Shown here one piece after another: positions 53,628 through 62,888 of a DNA stretch of 64,000 nucleotides. Numbering within the stretch: position 1 is the first letter of the stretch; every line of letters begins with the position of its first letter. Position numbers and translations under genes: made by a program. Source of the stretch: Alistipes dispar (lineage in GTDB: Bacteria; Bacteroidota; Bacteroidia; Bacteroidales; Rikenellaceae); NCBI RefSeq assembly GCF_006542685.1, contig NZ_AP019736.1, positions 1,088,001 through 1,152,000 on the forward strand. Direction: 5' to 3'. The notes beneath the pieces were generated by a model. The model made no database searches. It was not told the DNA's origin and worked only from the letters and a program-made list of their open reading frames with translations.

Positions 53628-53671
53628 AAAAAAACGAAAAAGGGGGCCCGCCTTCGTCGGCGGGTCCCCCG
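53628..53671 (-). terminator. Terminator after the SusD gene
   Basis: On the minus strand a GC-rich stem (GGGGG-ACCCGCC / GGCGGGCCCCC, one bulge) is followed by TTTTTCGTTTTTTT, 20 bases after the SusD stop. Confidence 0.85.
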
Positions 53672-53691
53672 AATCAGTCCGTCGGCAGGGA

Positions 53692-55491
53692 TCAGAAGTT
53701 GCCCTTGTCGGCGCGGTCCCACCAGAGGCGGGTTCCGGCGTTGTCGCCGCTCGTGCCGCCCGAAGCCTCCGAGTTGAGCAGTTCCACGCCCTTGTTATAC
53801 TCGGCGGTGTTGGCGTTGATCTCCGTATCGCTGTAAGGCAAACGACGCGGGCCGAGCTCCGTGGAAATCACGCCGTTGCTGGCGTTCTGCTTCACCTGGA
53901 AGAGTTTGGGATAGCCCGTACGGCGGTACTCGGCCCATGCCTCGGTCGAAAGCGGGAACACGGCGATCCACTTCTGCGTGATGATGCGCTGGAGCTGCTC
54001 CTCCTTCGAAGCACCGCTGTCCCACTTCACGGACAACAGGTTCAGCGCCTTCGAATTGTAAGCTCCGTTCAATGCGGTGTTGGGATCGGTATAATCCGTC
54101 TGCACCGTCTCACCGGCGATATAGGCGTTGATCGTGGCATCGTCGGCGAGCGTATTCCAGTCCTCAGGCAGCGACTGCTTGAACTCCGAATACCCTTGTT
54201 CGGCGTACGACTTGCGGTAGGCGTACTGGTTCTTGATCGAAGTCCGGATACCGTTCTCGTAGAGCGTCTTCACGTCTTCGGAGCCGATACCGGGCCACCG
54301 GAGCTCCGCCTCGGCGCGAAGGAACCAGCCCTCGGCCGCGAACATGATCGGCTGCGGCATGGAGAAGGTTCCGGCCCAGCCCGAATAGTTGCTGTACTGG
54401 TTGGGCTTGCCGCCGATAGCGCAGCCGGCGGGAATGCCGATATACGCCGTGCCGGGCTTCAGCTTCTCGCCCGTTTCGGGATCGGTGAGGTAGTCCTCCT
54501 CGGCATAGACCAGGAATCCGTCGTCGTCCTTCTTGTCCACCATCTTGCCGTCCTTGTCAGGCACCTGCAGCGGCTTGGCGCCCGGCTTGACGATGGGTTG
54601 CGTGTTCTTCGTGAAGTACAGCTTCAGACGCGGGTCCTTGAAGCCCTTGAGCATCGTGACGAGCGAGGCGTTCGCACCGCAGTCGCCCCAGTTGAACATG
54701 AGCCACATTTCGTTCTCGAAGCCCTTCGAGATCAGAATGTCCTTGTCCTCGAGCACCCCGGCCGAAATCGCCGCCCGGGCCACCGTCTCGGCTTGCGCGG
54801 GATCGACCTTCACCATGCGCAGCGCGATGCGCAGCTTGAGCTGGTTGGCCACCTTCGCCCACAGCGCACGGTCGCCGCCGCACCAGATGTCGTAGGTGTT
54901 CATGCCGGCCGTCTCGGTCTTCAGACCCTGGAGCGCCGTATCCAGATCCTCCAGCATGGCCTCGTACACGGCCTTCTGCGTGTCGTAGGCGAACGAACTG
55001 GGCTGGACGGGGTCGCCCGCCGTCTTGAACACCGACAAGAAGGGGACCGGTCCGTAGGCATCGGTGAAGTCGAGCAGGTTGTAGGTCTGCACGATACGCA
55101 TCGTGGCGGAGAAGTCGAACTTGCCTTCGGCGTCGCACTGCTTGATCAGGCGGCCCGTATTGTTGATGATATGCAGCATGAAGTTCTCGTACATGCCGCC
55201 GCAGTGGCCGCGATTGATGTCGTAGCGCTGGTTCGTGAAGTTTCCGTTGGGGCTCTCGAAGTACCCGCCGAAAATGTCGATCTGCAGGTTCGTCCAGTAC
55301 TGGAACAGGTTCTGCTGGTTCGGGTAGCTGTAACTCATCGGCTCCAGGAACTGCGCCTCGAAGGGCAGATCGGAGGGATTCACTTCGATGGGATTGGTGT
55401 TCAGCTCCTCGAAATCGCCGGTACAGCCTCCCAACAGAGCGACCGGGAGAGCCAGAGCGGCGGTGTATCGGATAATATTCTTGAATTTCAT
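53692..55491 (-). CDS. SusD-like lipoprotein (SusD_like/SusD-2 subgroup)
   Basis: 599 residues, lipobox LLGGC followed by TGDFEELNTNPIEVNPSDL, the typical beginning of the second SusD subgroup. Conserved parts: YNLLDFTDAYGPVPFLSVFK, LKLRIALRMVKVD, FAAEGWFLRAEAELRWPG and IITQKWIAVFPLSTEAWAEYRRTGYP. Surface-exposed partner of the SusC encoded 20 bases upstream. No enzyme gene is clearly in the same transcript; the two GH20 genes lie beyond a terminator but on the same strand. Confidence 0.93.
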   Translation of the reverse strand: MKFKNIIRYTAALALPVALLGGCTGDFEELNTNPIEVNPSDLPFEAQFLEPMSYSYPNQQNLFQYWTNLQIDIFGGYFESPNGNFTNQRYDINRGHCGGMYENFMLHIINNTGRLIKQCDAEGKFDFSATMRIVQTYNLLDFTDAYGPVPFLSVFKTAGDPVQPSSFAYDTQKAVYEAMLEDLDTALQGLKTETAGMNTYDIWCGGDRALWAKVANQLKLRIALRMVKVDPAQAETVARAAISAGVLEDKDILISKGFENEMWLMFNWGDCGANASLVTMLKGFKDPRLKLYFTKNTQPIVKPGAKPLQVPDKDGKMVDKKDDDGFLVYAEEDYLTDPETGEKLKPGTAYIGIPAGCAIGGKPNQYSNYSGWAGTFSMPQPIMFAAEGWFLRAEAELRWPGIGSEDVKTLYENGIRTSIKNQYAYRKSYAEQGYSEFKQSLPEDWNTLADDATINAYIAGETVQTDYTDPNTALNGAYNSKALNLLSVKWDSGASKEEQLQRIITQKWIAVFPLSTEAWAEYRRTGYPKLFQVKQNASNGVISTELGPRRLPYSDTEINANTAEYNKGVELLNSEASGGTSGDNAGTRLWWDRADKGNF

Positions 55492-55510
55492 AGCGATCTA
55501 TCTCTTTTTG

Positions 55511-58500
55511 TTAGAAGTTAAGTTTGACATTCAGACCGAAGCTGCGGGTGGTGGGCAGGTTGAAGATGTCGAAGCCCTGCACGCCGTTGGCCGTACCCAT
55601 CGACACGTCGGGGTCCATCGGCGCATCCTTGTAGAAGAAGAAGAGGTTGCGGGCGATGAGCGACAGCGTCAGATTCTTCGACTGTCCGAACAGGTCGCGG
55701 AAGGTGTAGCCGAACGAGATTTCGCGCATACGGACGTTCGTGGCATCGTAAACGTAATCCTCGTTGTTGTACTGCGCGTTGTAGTTCAGCGCGCCCATGG
55801 CCTTGTAATACTCCTCGACGTTGTCGAACCGGACGCCCTCGCGTACCACGTAACCCTTGTCGCGGGCGTCTGCCGTGCGCTGCGAGACGCCCCAGGCGTC
55901 GAGACCGGCCTCGGTCATCGAGAGCACCTTGCCGCCGAAGCGGAAGTCGATGAGGAAGCTCAGGGAGAAGTCCTTGTAGCGGAACGTGTTGTTCCAGCCC
56001 ATGTTCACCTTCGAGTTCATGTCGCCGACATATTTCAGGTCCGTGATACCCTCGCCCGAGAGCGTCGGAACCGAATAGAGTACGTTGCCCTTGTCGTCCT
56101 TGACGTCCGTCACGAGCATCTTGCCGGTCTTCTCGTCGTGCATGACGTGGCGCACGTAGAGGTCGCCGAAGTGGCCGCCCTCCTTCAGCACGACCTGCGC
56201 GCCGCCGAAGTTCGAGAGCGAGAGGCCGTCCTGCAGGCCGTCCACCAGCTCGATGATCTTGTTGTCGTTGTAGGAGAGATTCAGGTCGGTGGACCACGTG
56301 AACTCGTTGCCGAAGTCCTGGAACCAGCCCAGCGACAGTTCGAAGCCCTGGTTCTGCACGTTACCGGCGTTCACGTACTGCTGGCGGTATCCCGTGCCCC
56401 ACGGCGTGGTGATGGCGAAGAACTGGTTCTTGGTGTTGGTCTTGTAATAGGTGGCGTTCACATGCAGCCGGTGCTGGAAGAATTCGCCGTCGAAACCGGC
56501 CTCGAACGAGTGGGTCTTCTCGGGTTCGAGCGTCCGGAACGGAGCCTTCTCGGGAGGCGTGATGGCGCCCTGCGAGCCCAGCGTGTAGAGCGGGTTGGTC
56601 ATGTAGGCCGGCACGTCGTTACCCACGATCGAATAGGATGCGCGGAACTTGAACAGGTCGATGTTGCTGCCCATGTCCACGAAGCGGTCGAGCAACAGGC
56701 TGGCGCCTACCGAAGGATAGAAGAACGAATAGCTGTCGGTGAAGGCCAGCGTCGAGGACCAGTCGTTGCGCGCCGTCACGTCGAGGAACAGGCCGTCCTT
56801 GTAGCCGAACGTGGCCGTTGCGAAGACCGCGTTCAGACGCTTGCGCGTCAGTCCCTGCTTGGCCATGTTGGCATAGTAGTTGGCCGGATTGAAGATATTG
56901 GGATACATGACGTTGCCGTTGGGCTTGCCGTCGGTCATCGAGAATTTCGTACCCTCGGCCCACAGATCCACGTTGCTCGACTGCGTGCGCATCATGCTGG
57001 CGCCGGCCGTGGCGTTGAGCGAGAAATCGCCCCACGTGTGGTTGTACTGCACCAGCGCGTCGGCATAGAGCTGCTCGCTGAAGTAGCGGTTGTCCTTCAT
57101 GCGGCCCATCGGATAGCGGTTGGCCGTCGAAGAGGCGTAGAGATTGTGCTTGAAGTTGTCGTCGGAACGCTCGTAGCGCATACGGCCCGTCACCGAGAGG
57201 CCGTCGATGATCTGGTACTTGATCTGTCCGCCGAATTCGTAGCGGTTACGCTCCGAGATGGGCTTCTGCCGGTTGAGAATCCAGTAGGGGTTGTCGAACT
57301 GTTCGAGCGACGTGTTCACCCAGTTGTGCACGTTGGCGTTGAGCGTGGGATCGTACACCTCGTAGTTGTTCTTGTAGTAGTTCCAGTCCTCGCCGCGCGG
57401 GAAGAGGTAGGCGCCCGTCATCGGGTTGAAGAGCCAACCGGCGGCCGGCTGGTTCGCCACGTGCTGATTGACGTACTTGGCCGTGAAATCCACCTTCACA
57501 TGGTCGTTGAACAGGTCGAAGCCCACCTTCGAGTTGAGCGTGTGCTGCGAATAGTCGTTCTCCGGGGTGATGCCGCCCGACGACACGTTGCCGTAGGAGA
57601 AGTAGGCGCGCAGGTTCTCCGAACCGCCGTTGATCGACACCGAGTTGTTGGTCGTCCAGCCCGTCTGGTAGAATTCCTTGGCATAGTTGGGGGCCTTGGA
57701 CGAGAGTTTGCCGCCCCAACTGTAGGTCTGGTCGGCCGAGCCGTAGGTGTTCTGGAAATCGGGCAGCGAGATCGGGGTGTCGATCGTCGTGTTGCTCGAC
57801 ACGCTCACCGAAATGCGTCCCGCCGAAGCCGACTTGGTCGTAATCATGATGGCGCCGTTGGCGGCCACGGCTCCGTAGAGCGCGGCGGCCGATGCGCCCT
57901 TCAGCAGCGAGATCGACGCGATGTCGTCGGGGTTGATCGTGGACATGGCGTCGCCGCCGTCGCGGTCGCCGCCGTAGTTGCTCTTCACCTGGCTCGCCAG
58001 ACCGTCCTCACCGAAGGAGGTGTTCATCATCAGGGGCACGCCGTCCACGACCACCAGCGGCTGGTTCGAGCCGCTGATCGACTTGTTACCGCGGAAGAGG
58101 ATCTTCGAGGAGCCGCCCGCACCCGTCGAGTTGGGGGTGATCTGCAAACCGGCCGACTTGCCCTGCAACGAGTTGATCATGTTGATCGACTTGATGTCGG
58201 CCACGTCGTCGCCGCCCACCGTTTCGGCCGCATAGGTCAGCGTCTTCGACTGACGCTCGATGCCCATGGCGGTCACGACCACGGCGTTGAGCTGGTTGGC
58301 GGTCTCCTGCATCAGAATCTCCAGCGCCGTCTGCCCCGCATAGGCCACCTCGTAGGGATCGTATCCCACGTAGGTCACCTGGAGCACGTCGCCGTTCTGA
58401 AGACCGTCCAGGAAGAACTTGCCGTCCATGTCGGTCGTCGTTCCGCGCGTGGTGTTCTTCACGATCACCGTGGCCCCGAGCAGCGGGCCGGAGGCGTCCT

Positions 58501-58633
58501 TGACCACACCTTCGAGGGTTCCGTTACCCCCCCCCTGCGCATTCGCCCGCAAAGCGGTAGCAGGCTCCACGATGCACATTGCCATTAAAAAAGCAACGCA
58601 GCTAAAGAGCATTCGTTTTGTAAATTTCCACAT
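55511..58633 (-). CDS. SusC/RagA TonB-dependent transporter with in-frame G9 tract
   Basis: 1040 residues. Signal peptide (about 1-33), then a nine-G run on the coding strand (58527-58535) encoding Gly-Gly-Gly and leading into Asn-Gly-Thr-Leu-Glu-Gly-Val-Val. Here nine Gs keep the frame open. Carboxypeptidase-D-like domain (about 38-115; GPLLGATVIVKNTTRGTTTD), plug with VVVVTAMGIERQSKTLTYA-like TonB-box region, LVVVDGVPLMM and LYGAVAANGAIMITTKS, then a 22-strand barrel ending SFGLNVKLNF. Transports a ligand captured by the SusD encoded next. Confidence 0.95.
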   Translation of the reverse strand: MWKFTKRMLFSCVAFLMAMCIVEPATALRANAQGGGNGTLEGVVKDASGPLLGATVIVKNTTRGTTTDMDGKFFLDGLQNGDVLQVTYVGYDPYEVAYAGQTALEILMQETANQLNAVVVTAMGIERQSKTLTYAAETVGGDDVADIKSINMINSLQGKSAGLQITPNSTGAGGSSKILFRGNKSISGSNQPLVVVDGVPLMMNTSFGEDGLASQVKSNYGGDRDGGDAMSTINPDDIASISLLKGASAAALYGAVAANGAIMITTKSASAGRISVSVSSNTTIDTPISLPDFQNTYGSADQTYSWGGKLSSKAPNYAKEFYQTGWTTNNSVSINGGSENLRAYFSYGNVSSGGITPENDYSQHTLNSKVGFDLFNDHVKVDFTAKYVNQHVANQPAAGWLFNPMTGAYLFPRGEDWNYYKNNYEVYDPTLNANVHNWVNTSLEQFDNPYWILNRQKPISERNRYEFGGQIKYQIIDGLSVTGRMRYERSDDNFKHNLYASSTANRYPMGRMKDNRYFSEQLYADALVQYNHTWGDFSLNATAGASMMRTQSSNVDLWAEGTKFSMTDGKPNGNVMYPNIFNPANYYANMAKQGLTRKRLNAVFATATFGYKDGLFLDVTARNDWSSTLAFTDSYSFFYPSVGASLLLDRFVDMGSNIDLFKFRASYSIVGNDVPAYMTNPLYTLGSQGAITPPEKAPFRTLEPEKTHSFEAGFDGEFFQHRLHVNATYYKTNTKNQFFAITTPWGTGYRQQYVNAGNVQNQGFELSLGWFQDFGNEFTWSTDLNLSYNDNKIIELVDGLQDGLSLSNFGGAQVVLKEGGHFGDLYVRHVMHDEKTGKMLVTDVKDDKGNVLYSVPTLSGEGITDLKYVGDMNSKVNMGWNNTFRYKDFSLSFLIDFRFGGKVLSMTEAGLDAWGVSQRTADARDKGYVVREGVRFDNVEEYYKAMGALNYNAQYNNEDYVYDATNVRMREISFGYTFRDLFGQSKNLTLSLIARNLFFFYKDAPMDPDVSMGTANGVQGFDIFNLPTTRSFGLNVKLNF

Positions 58634-59400
58634 AAGTAATCAGGTTTTGGTTGAACATAAATTAAAACTCGTAATTTGACACAAACGGGGCGCCCGGCCC
58701 CTTTTTTATACTATCCGCGCCTTTCATTCTAAACGGAATGTCTCAAAGCGCCATTCATTCTAAAATCACATGATACGATACGTTTTACAGTTCAAATGTA
58801 ACATTTTTTCCTTAAACCAAAAAAAATACGTAAAATTTATCGTTTTTTACTTACGAATCGGGAGCCTCCGAAAAGAGCGGATTCCGCGTTTCCCGGCGCC
58901 GGACCGCTCCGCCGGAAAGCGGGGCCGTCGGCCGCATACCTATTATTTAATAGTCCGAAACGCCCCGAAACAGGACGCGGAGGCTCTTTTCGGTTTCGAA
59001 TCCGCAGCCTATATTTATAAATTATTTAATAATACACTCCGAAGACGGCGTTTCCGGGAAATACGGAAAAACAGTATTTTTCCGCGCGGAATGTCCGACA
59101 CCGGCTTCCGGTCCGGAAAAGCCCGGCCGCCGACAAGCGGGGGGGGGCTCGCCCGCACCGGGACCGGGAGGCGAAAAGCCCGCGACCGCACCGCAAGGTC
59201 TTTCGCAAGGGAGGCGGGGAGAGAGGTGCAGGCCGGAACACGAAAGGCCCCGTCCGCACCGCAGGCCCCTCAACGGCAGGGCATCCGCGGCCGCCCGCGG
59301 ACAGGCCGCCGCGAAGTCATTTCTTCGGGCATTAGTATCAAAACCGCCCCCTGCGGAAAGGAGCCGTCCGTGTAAATTTGCCGTGAAAAGATCCGACACG
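58634..59400. other. Gene-free stretch between SusC and rhamnose mutarotase
   Basis: About 770 bases. Visible elements: an AT-rich zone next to SusC without a clear consensus promoter; CATTCTAAA twice (about 58729 and 58757); a 10-bp inverted repeat CCGAAAAGAG (58868-58877) / CTCTTTTCGG (58984-58993); a nine-G run (59139-59147); and the -7 box of rhaM. The reading frames across it have biased, low-complexity composition and are unlikely to be genes. Confidence 0.5.
59373..59380 (+). promoter_or_regulatory. -7 promoter box of rhaM
   Basis: TAAATTTG matches TAnnTTTG, 20 bases before the ATG at 59401. No -33 TTTG seen. Confidence 0.5.
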
Positions 59401-59715
59401 ATGAAATCCAAGGCATTCAAGATGTACCTCAAACCGGGCATGGAGGAGGAATACCGCCGCCGACACGCCGAGATATGGCCCGAACTGGTACACCAGCTCC
59501 GCGAAGAGGGCGTGTACGACTACTCGATCTTCCTCGACCGGGCCACCGACACGCTGTTCGCCGTGCAGAAAACCCGCGGCGGGACCGGTTCGCAGGAGAT
59601 GACCGACAACGCGCTGGTGCGCCGCTGGTGGGACTACATGGCCGACGTCATTGTCGTCGAGGCGGACAATGCACCCGTCAGCGAGGAACTTCCCGAGTTG
59701 TTTTACATGGAGTAG
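59401..59715 (+). CDS. rhaM: L-rhamnose mutarotase
   Basis: Interconverts alpha and beta anomers of L-rhamnose. 104 residues, the same length as E. coli RhaM. Family features: KMYLKPGMEEEYRRRHAEIWPEL (the catalytic His region), YSIFLDRATDTLFAVQKT and the aromatic VRRWWDYMADVI. The start at 59401 is preferred over a GTG six codons upstream because it matches the family start and the promoter spacing. No other rhamnose genes are in the window. Its last 38 bases overlap the convergent AraC gene. Confidence 0.92.
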   Translation: MKSKAFKMYLKPGMEEEYRRRHAEIWPELVHQLREEGVYDYSIFLDRATDTLFAVQKTRGGTGSQEMTDNALVRRWWDYMADVIVVEADNAPVSEELPELFYME

Positions 59716-60631
59716 CCGGCGTCCCGCCCTGCGCCGCGCCGGAGATGCATCCGGCCCTGTACTCGGAGGGCGAGCAGCCGACGTACTTCTTGAAGATCGC
59801 CGAGAAGTAGGCCGAATCCTCGTAACGCAGCTCGTAGGCGATCTCCTTGACGCTCAGCGACGAGTTGAGCAGCATGAGCTTCGCCTTCCGCAGCCGCAAC
59901 TGCATGATGTAGTGCGCCGGGGAGACGTTGGTGTACTCCTTGAAGGTCTTGCGGAACCACGAATAGCTCATGTTGATGCGCCCGGCCACCTCTTCGGGCG
60001 TGATGCCGGCGAGCATGTTCTCGCGCATGATGCTCCGCGCCCGGTCCATCTTCTCGGCCACGATGTCGCGGCCCGTGTCGTTGAGATCGTAATAGATGAC
60101 GTACGAAAGGATGATGTTGGCGATCGACGCCAGCACCTGCTGACTGCCGGTCTTCTCCCGAAGGGCGATGTCGAGCGCCTCGCGGTACTGGTCGATGATG
60201 TGCTCGCGGAGCCCGATCGGATGGATGATCCGCCCGCGGCTGAAAAATCCGTTGTTGTAGCGGTCGTCCACATGCTCGCCGCGGAATCCGATCCAGTACT
60301 CGTGCCAGCCGGTCCGGTGATCGGGACAGTAGCTATGCCACGTGTAGGGCGGAATGATAAGCATGGTTCCGGCCCGGATCTCGAGCGCCTCGCCGCCCGG
60401 GGTGTCCCTGTACCATCCGCGGCCCTGCGTAATGTAGATCAACTGGTAGTTGTCCAGTATCCGGCCCCGGTCCACGTTGAAATAGTAATCGTCGGGATGC
60501 CCCGCCGAAGGGGGAGGGTAAACCGTGTATCCGGGTTCGACGGAGTACTCCCCCACGGTGTCTACGGTGATTCCCCACAACCGGTCGGGACCGCTGCACA
60601 CGAGGTATTTGAAAGAGGTCTGTTTCGGCAT
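59678..60631 (-). CDS. AraC family transcriptional regulator
   Basis: 317 residues: N-terminal cupin-like ligand domain (about 1-160; IRAGTMLIIPPYTWHSYCPD, GWHEYWIGFRGEHVDD) as in MelR/RhaS-type sugar regulators, and a C-terminal double helix-turn-helix (about 200-300) with ITPEEVAGRINMSYSWFRKTF and SLSVKEIAYELRYEDSAYFSAIFKKYVGCSP-like second motif. The start at 60631 (MPKQTSF) is chosen because upstream codons are atypical. Divergent from the GH97 gene, which it probably regulates, possibly with rhaM. Confidence 0.9.
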   Translation of the reverse strand: MPKQTSFKYLVCSGPDRLWGITVDTVGEYSVEPGYTVYPPPSAGHPDDYYFNVDRGRILDNYQLIYITQGRGWYRDTPGGEALEIRAGTMLIIPPYTWHSYCPDHRTGWHEYWIGFRGEHVDDRYNNGFFSRGRIIHPIGLREHIIDQYREALDIALREKTGSQQVLASIANIILSYVIYYDLNDTGRDIVAEKMDRARSIMRENMLAGITPEEVAGRINMSYSWFRKTFKEYTNVSPAHYIMQLRLRKAKLMLLNSSLSVKEIAYELRYEDSAYFSAIFKKYVGCSPSEYRAGCISGAAQGGTPATPCKTTREVPR

Positions 60632-60879
60632 GTCGGTGTCGTTTTCCGGCGAGCGTTCCGCCGGTATTCCGGGGTAAATATACGCAATTTTCCGAAAAAC
60701 CCGGCAAGAAACGTTCCGCCGCACCGGCCCGCCGCGCCGCCGTGCGGCGACAGACCGGCCCGGACCGTCCCCGGCGCGGCGCGATCCGAACAGATTGCCC
60801 GGCGGAAAGATCAAATTCCGCACGCCGGAAAGGACCTTCCGGCGGCAACTTTGTGAAAACTTTCAAACCACGAAGCCGT

Positions 60880-62829
60880 ATGAAAAAAACCTGTCTCGTC
60901 CTGCTCGGACTGCTCTGGTGCGCCGCGCTGCCGGCCAAGAACTTCGAACTCAAATCGCCCGACGGGCGGATAGCCCTCGCGATCGACGTCGGAGAACGGA
61001 TCGCCTACACCGTCCGCGGCGACGGAATCCCGCTGCTGGAAGAGTGCCGCCTGGGCCTGCGGCTCGACCGCGGCGGCACGGCGGGCCCGCTCCACCTCGT
61101 GCGCCACCGGAGCGGCTCGATCGACCGCACGTTCCGCCCCGCCGTGGCTTACAAGTTCTCCGAAATCCGCGACCGCTGCAATACGCTGCGGCTCGACTTC
61201 CGCGGCGGCTGGTCCGTGGAGTTCCGGGCCTACGACGACGGCGTGGCCTACCGTTTCCTCTCCGACACGGAGGGCCCCGTCGAGGTGCTCGGCGAGGAGT
61301 TCGCCCTCCGCCTGCCGGACGCCTCGACGGCGGTCCTGCAACAGCCCGGCAGTTTCCGGACCGGCTACGAGGAGGCCTACGAGGAGGTCGGAACCCGCTC
61401 TTGGGGCACGGCCGGCCGGCTGGCCGTACTCCCGGCGCTGTTCGACACGAAACGGGGCTACAAAATCCTCGTCAGCGAATCCTCCCTCACGGACTATCCC
61501 TGCCTCTTCCTGACGGGCGACGGCGCCAACGGCATGCGGGGCGTCTTCCCCAAAATGCCGCTCCGCACCGAGGAGACGGGCGACCGGAGCGTACGCATCC
61601 TCGAAGAGGCCGGCTGCATCGCCGCCACGACGGGCGAACGAGCCTTCCCGTGGCGTTATTTCGTCCTCGCGGACGAGGACGGCGACCTGGTCGAAACCAC
61701 GATGACGGCCCGGCTGGCCGAGCCGTGCGCACTCGGCGACACGTCGTGGATCGAGCCGGGGCAGGTCAGCTGGGAGTTCTGGAACGCCGCGTCGCCCTAC
61801 GGCCCCGACGTCGATTTCGTGGCCGGATTCAACACCGCTACCTACAAATACTTCATCGACTTCGCCGCCCGCTTCGGCATTCCCTACATCATCATGGACG
61901 AAGGGTGGGCCGAGGACACGCGCGATCCCTACACCCCCAATCCGGAGGTCGATCTGCACGAACTGATCCGCTACGGCGAGGAACGCGGTGTCGGCGTCAT
62001 CCTCTGGCTCACGTGGCTGACCGTCGAGAAACACTTCGACCTGTTCGAACGGCTGAGCGAATGGGGCGTCCGGGGCGTGAAGATCGACTTCATGGACCGC
62101 AGCGACCAGTGGATGGTGAACTACTACGAACGCGTGGCCGCCGAGGCGGCGCGGCACCGGATGGTCGTGGCGTTCCACGGAGCCTTCAAGCCGGCGGGGC
62201 TGGAGTACAAATACCCCAACGTCCTGGCCTACGAAGGGGTGCGCGGCATGGAGAACATGGGCGGCTGCACGCCGGCCAACTCGCTCTGGCTGCCCTTCAT
62301 CCGCAACGCCGTAGGCCCGATGGACTACACCCCGGGCGCGATGATCAGCATGCAGCCCGAAGCCTACTGCGGCAACCGCCCCAACGCGGCGAGCATCGGG
62401 ACACGGGCCTACCAGATGGCGCTGTTCGTGCTGTTCGAAACCGGCCTCCAGATGCTGGCCGACAACCCGACGCTTTACTACCGCGAAGAGGAGTGCACGC
62501 GCTTCATCAGCCAAGTGCCCGTCACGTGGGACGAGACCCGCGCGCTGCGGGCCGAAGCCGGGAAACATGTCGTCGTCGCCAAACGCAAGGGCGCGAAGTG
62601 GTATCTCGGGGCCATCCGTGCGGGCGACGATCCGCAGGACGCGGAGTTCGAAATTCCCCTCGACTTCCTCGCCGGGGACCGAGACTACCGCATGACCAGC
62701 TTCGAAGACGGCATCAACGCCTTCCGGCAGGCGATGGACTACCGGAAAAAGGAGCAGCAGGTGCGCCGCGGCGACACGATCGCCGTCCGGATGGCCCGCA
62801 ACGGCGGCTGGACGGCCGTGATCGAATAA
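60880..62829 (+). CDS. GH97 glycoside hydrolase, probably retaining
   Basis: 649 residues with signal peptide (about 1-19). N-terminal beta-super-sandwich with NFELKSPDGRIALAIDVGERIAYTV and the catalytic barrel with GQVSWEFWNAASPYGPD, YIIMDEGWAED and VRGVKIDFMDRSDQWMVNYYE. GH97 includes inverting alpha-glucosidases (SusB type, Glu base) and retaining enzymes with an Asp nucleophile; the KIDFMDR stretch (Asp403, Asp406) favours the retaining, alpha-galactosidase-like group. Periplasmic. It lies 248 bases from the divergent AraC gene and ends at a strong terminator. Confidence 0.9.
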   Translation: MKKTCLVLLGLLWCAALPAKNFELKSPDGRIALAIDVGERIAYTVRGDGIPLLEECRLGLRLDRGGTAGPLHLVRHRSGSIDRTFRPAVAYKFSEIRDRCNTLRLDFRGGWSVEFRAYDDGVAYRFLSDTEGPVEVLGEEFALRLPDASTAVLQQPGSFRTGYEEAYEEVGTRSWGTAGRLAVLPALFDTKRGYKILVSESSLTDYPCLFLTGDGANGMRGVFPKMPLRTEETGDRSVRILEEAGCIAATTGERAFPWRYFVLADEDGDLVETTMTARLAEPCALGDTSWIEPGQVSWEFWNAASPYGPDVDFVAGFNTATYKYFIDFAARFGIPYIIMDEGWAEDTRDPYTPNPEVDLHELIRYGEERGVGVILWLTWLTVEKHFDLFERLSEWGVRGVKIDFMDRSDQWMVNYYERVAAEAARHRMVVAFHGAFKPAGLEYKYPNVLAYEGVRGMENMGGCTPANSLWLPFIRNAVGPMDYTPGAMISMQPEAYCGNRPNAASIGTRAYQMALFVLFETGLQMLADNPTLYYREEECTRFISQVPVTWDETRALRAEAGKHVVVAKRKGAKWYLGAIRAGDDPQDAEFEIPLDFLAGDRDYRMTSFEDGINAFRQAMDYRKKEQQVRRGDTIAVRMARNGGWTAVIE

Positions 62830-62851
62830 CTGCGCCCCGCAGTCAGACGAC

Positions 62852-62888
62852 GGCCCCGGACTTTCCGAAAAGTCCGGGGCCGGTTTTT
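62852..62888 (+). terminator. Terminator after the GH97 gene
   Basis: Perfect 13-bp stem GGCCCCGGACTTT (62852-62864) / AAAGTCCGGGGCC (62869-62881), four-base loop, then TTTTT. Confidence 0.93.

Noticed and set aside
55388..58588. A 1066-codon open frame antisense to SusC
   Set aside because: The minus-strand SusC is unmistakable; the antisense frame has no start context or motif.
58684..58706. A plus-strand terminator (GGGGC/GCCCC then six Ts) upstream of SusC
   Set aside because: The stem is only five base pairs and no plus-strand gene ends there; more likely incidental.
58770..59375. A 201-codon frame between SusC and rhaM
   Set aside because: Arg/Ala/Gly-rich low-complexity product with no motif, crossing a G9 run and several repeats; no promoter-start pairing.
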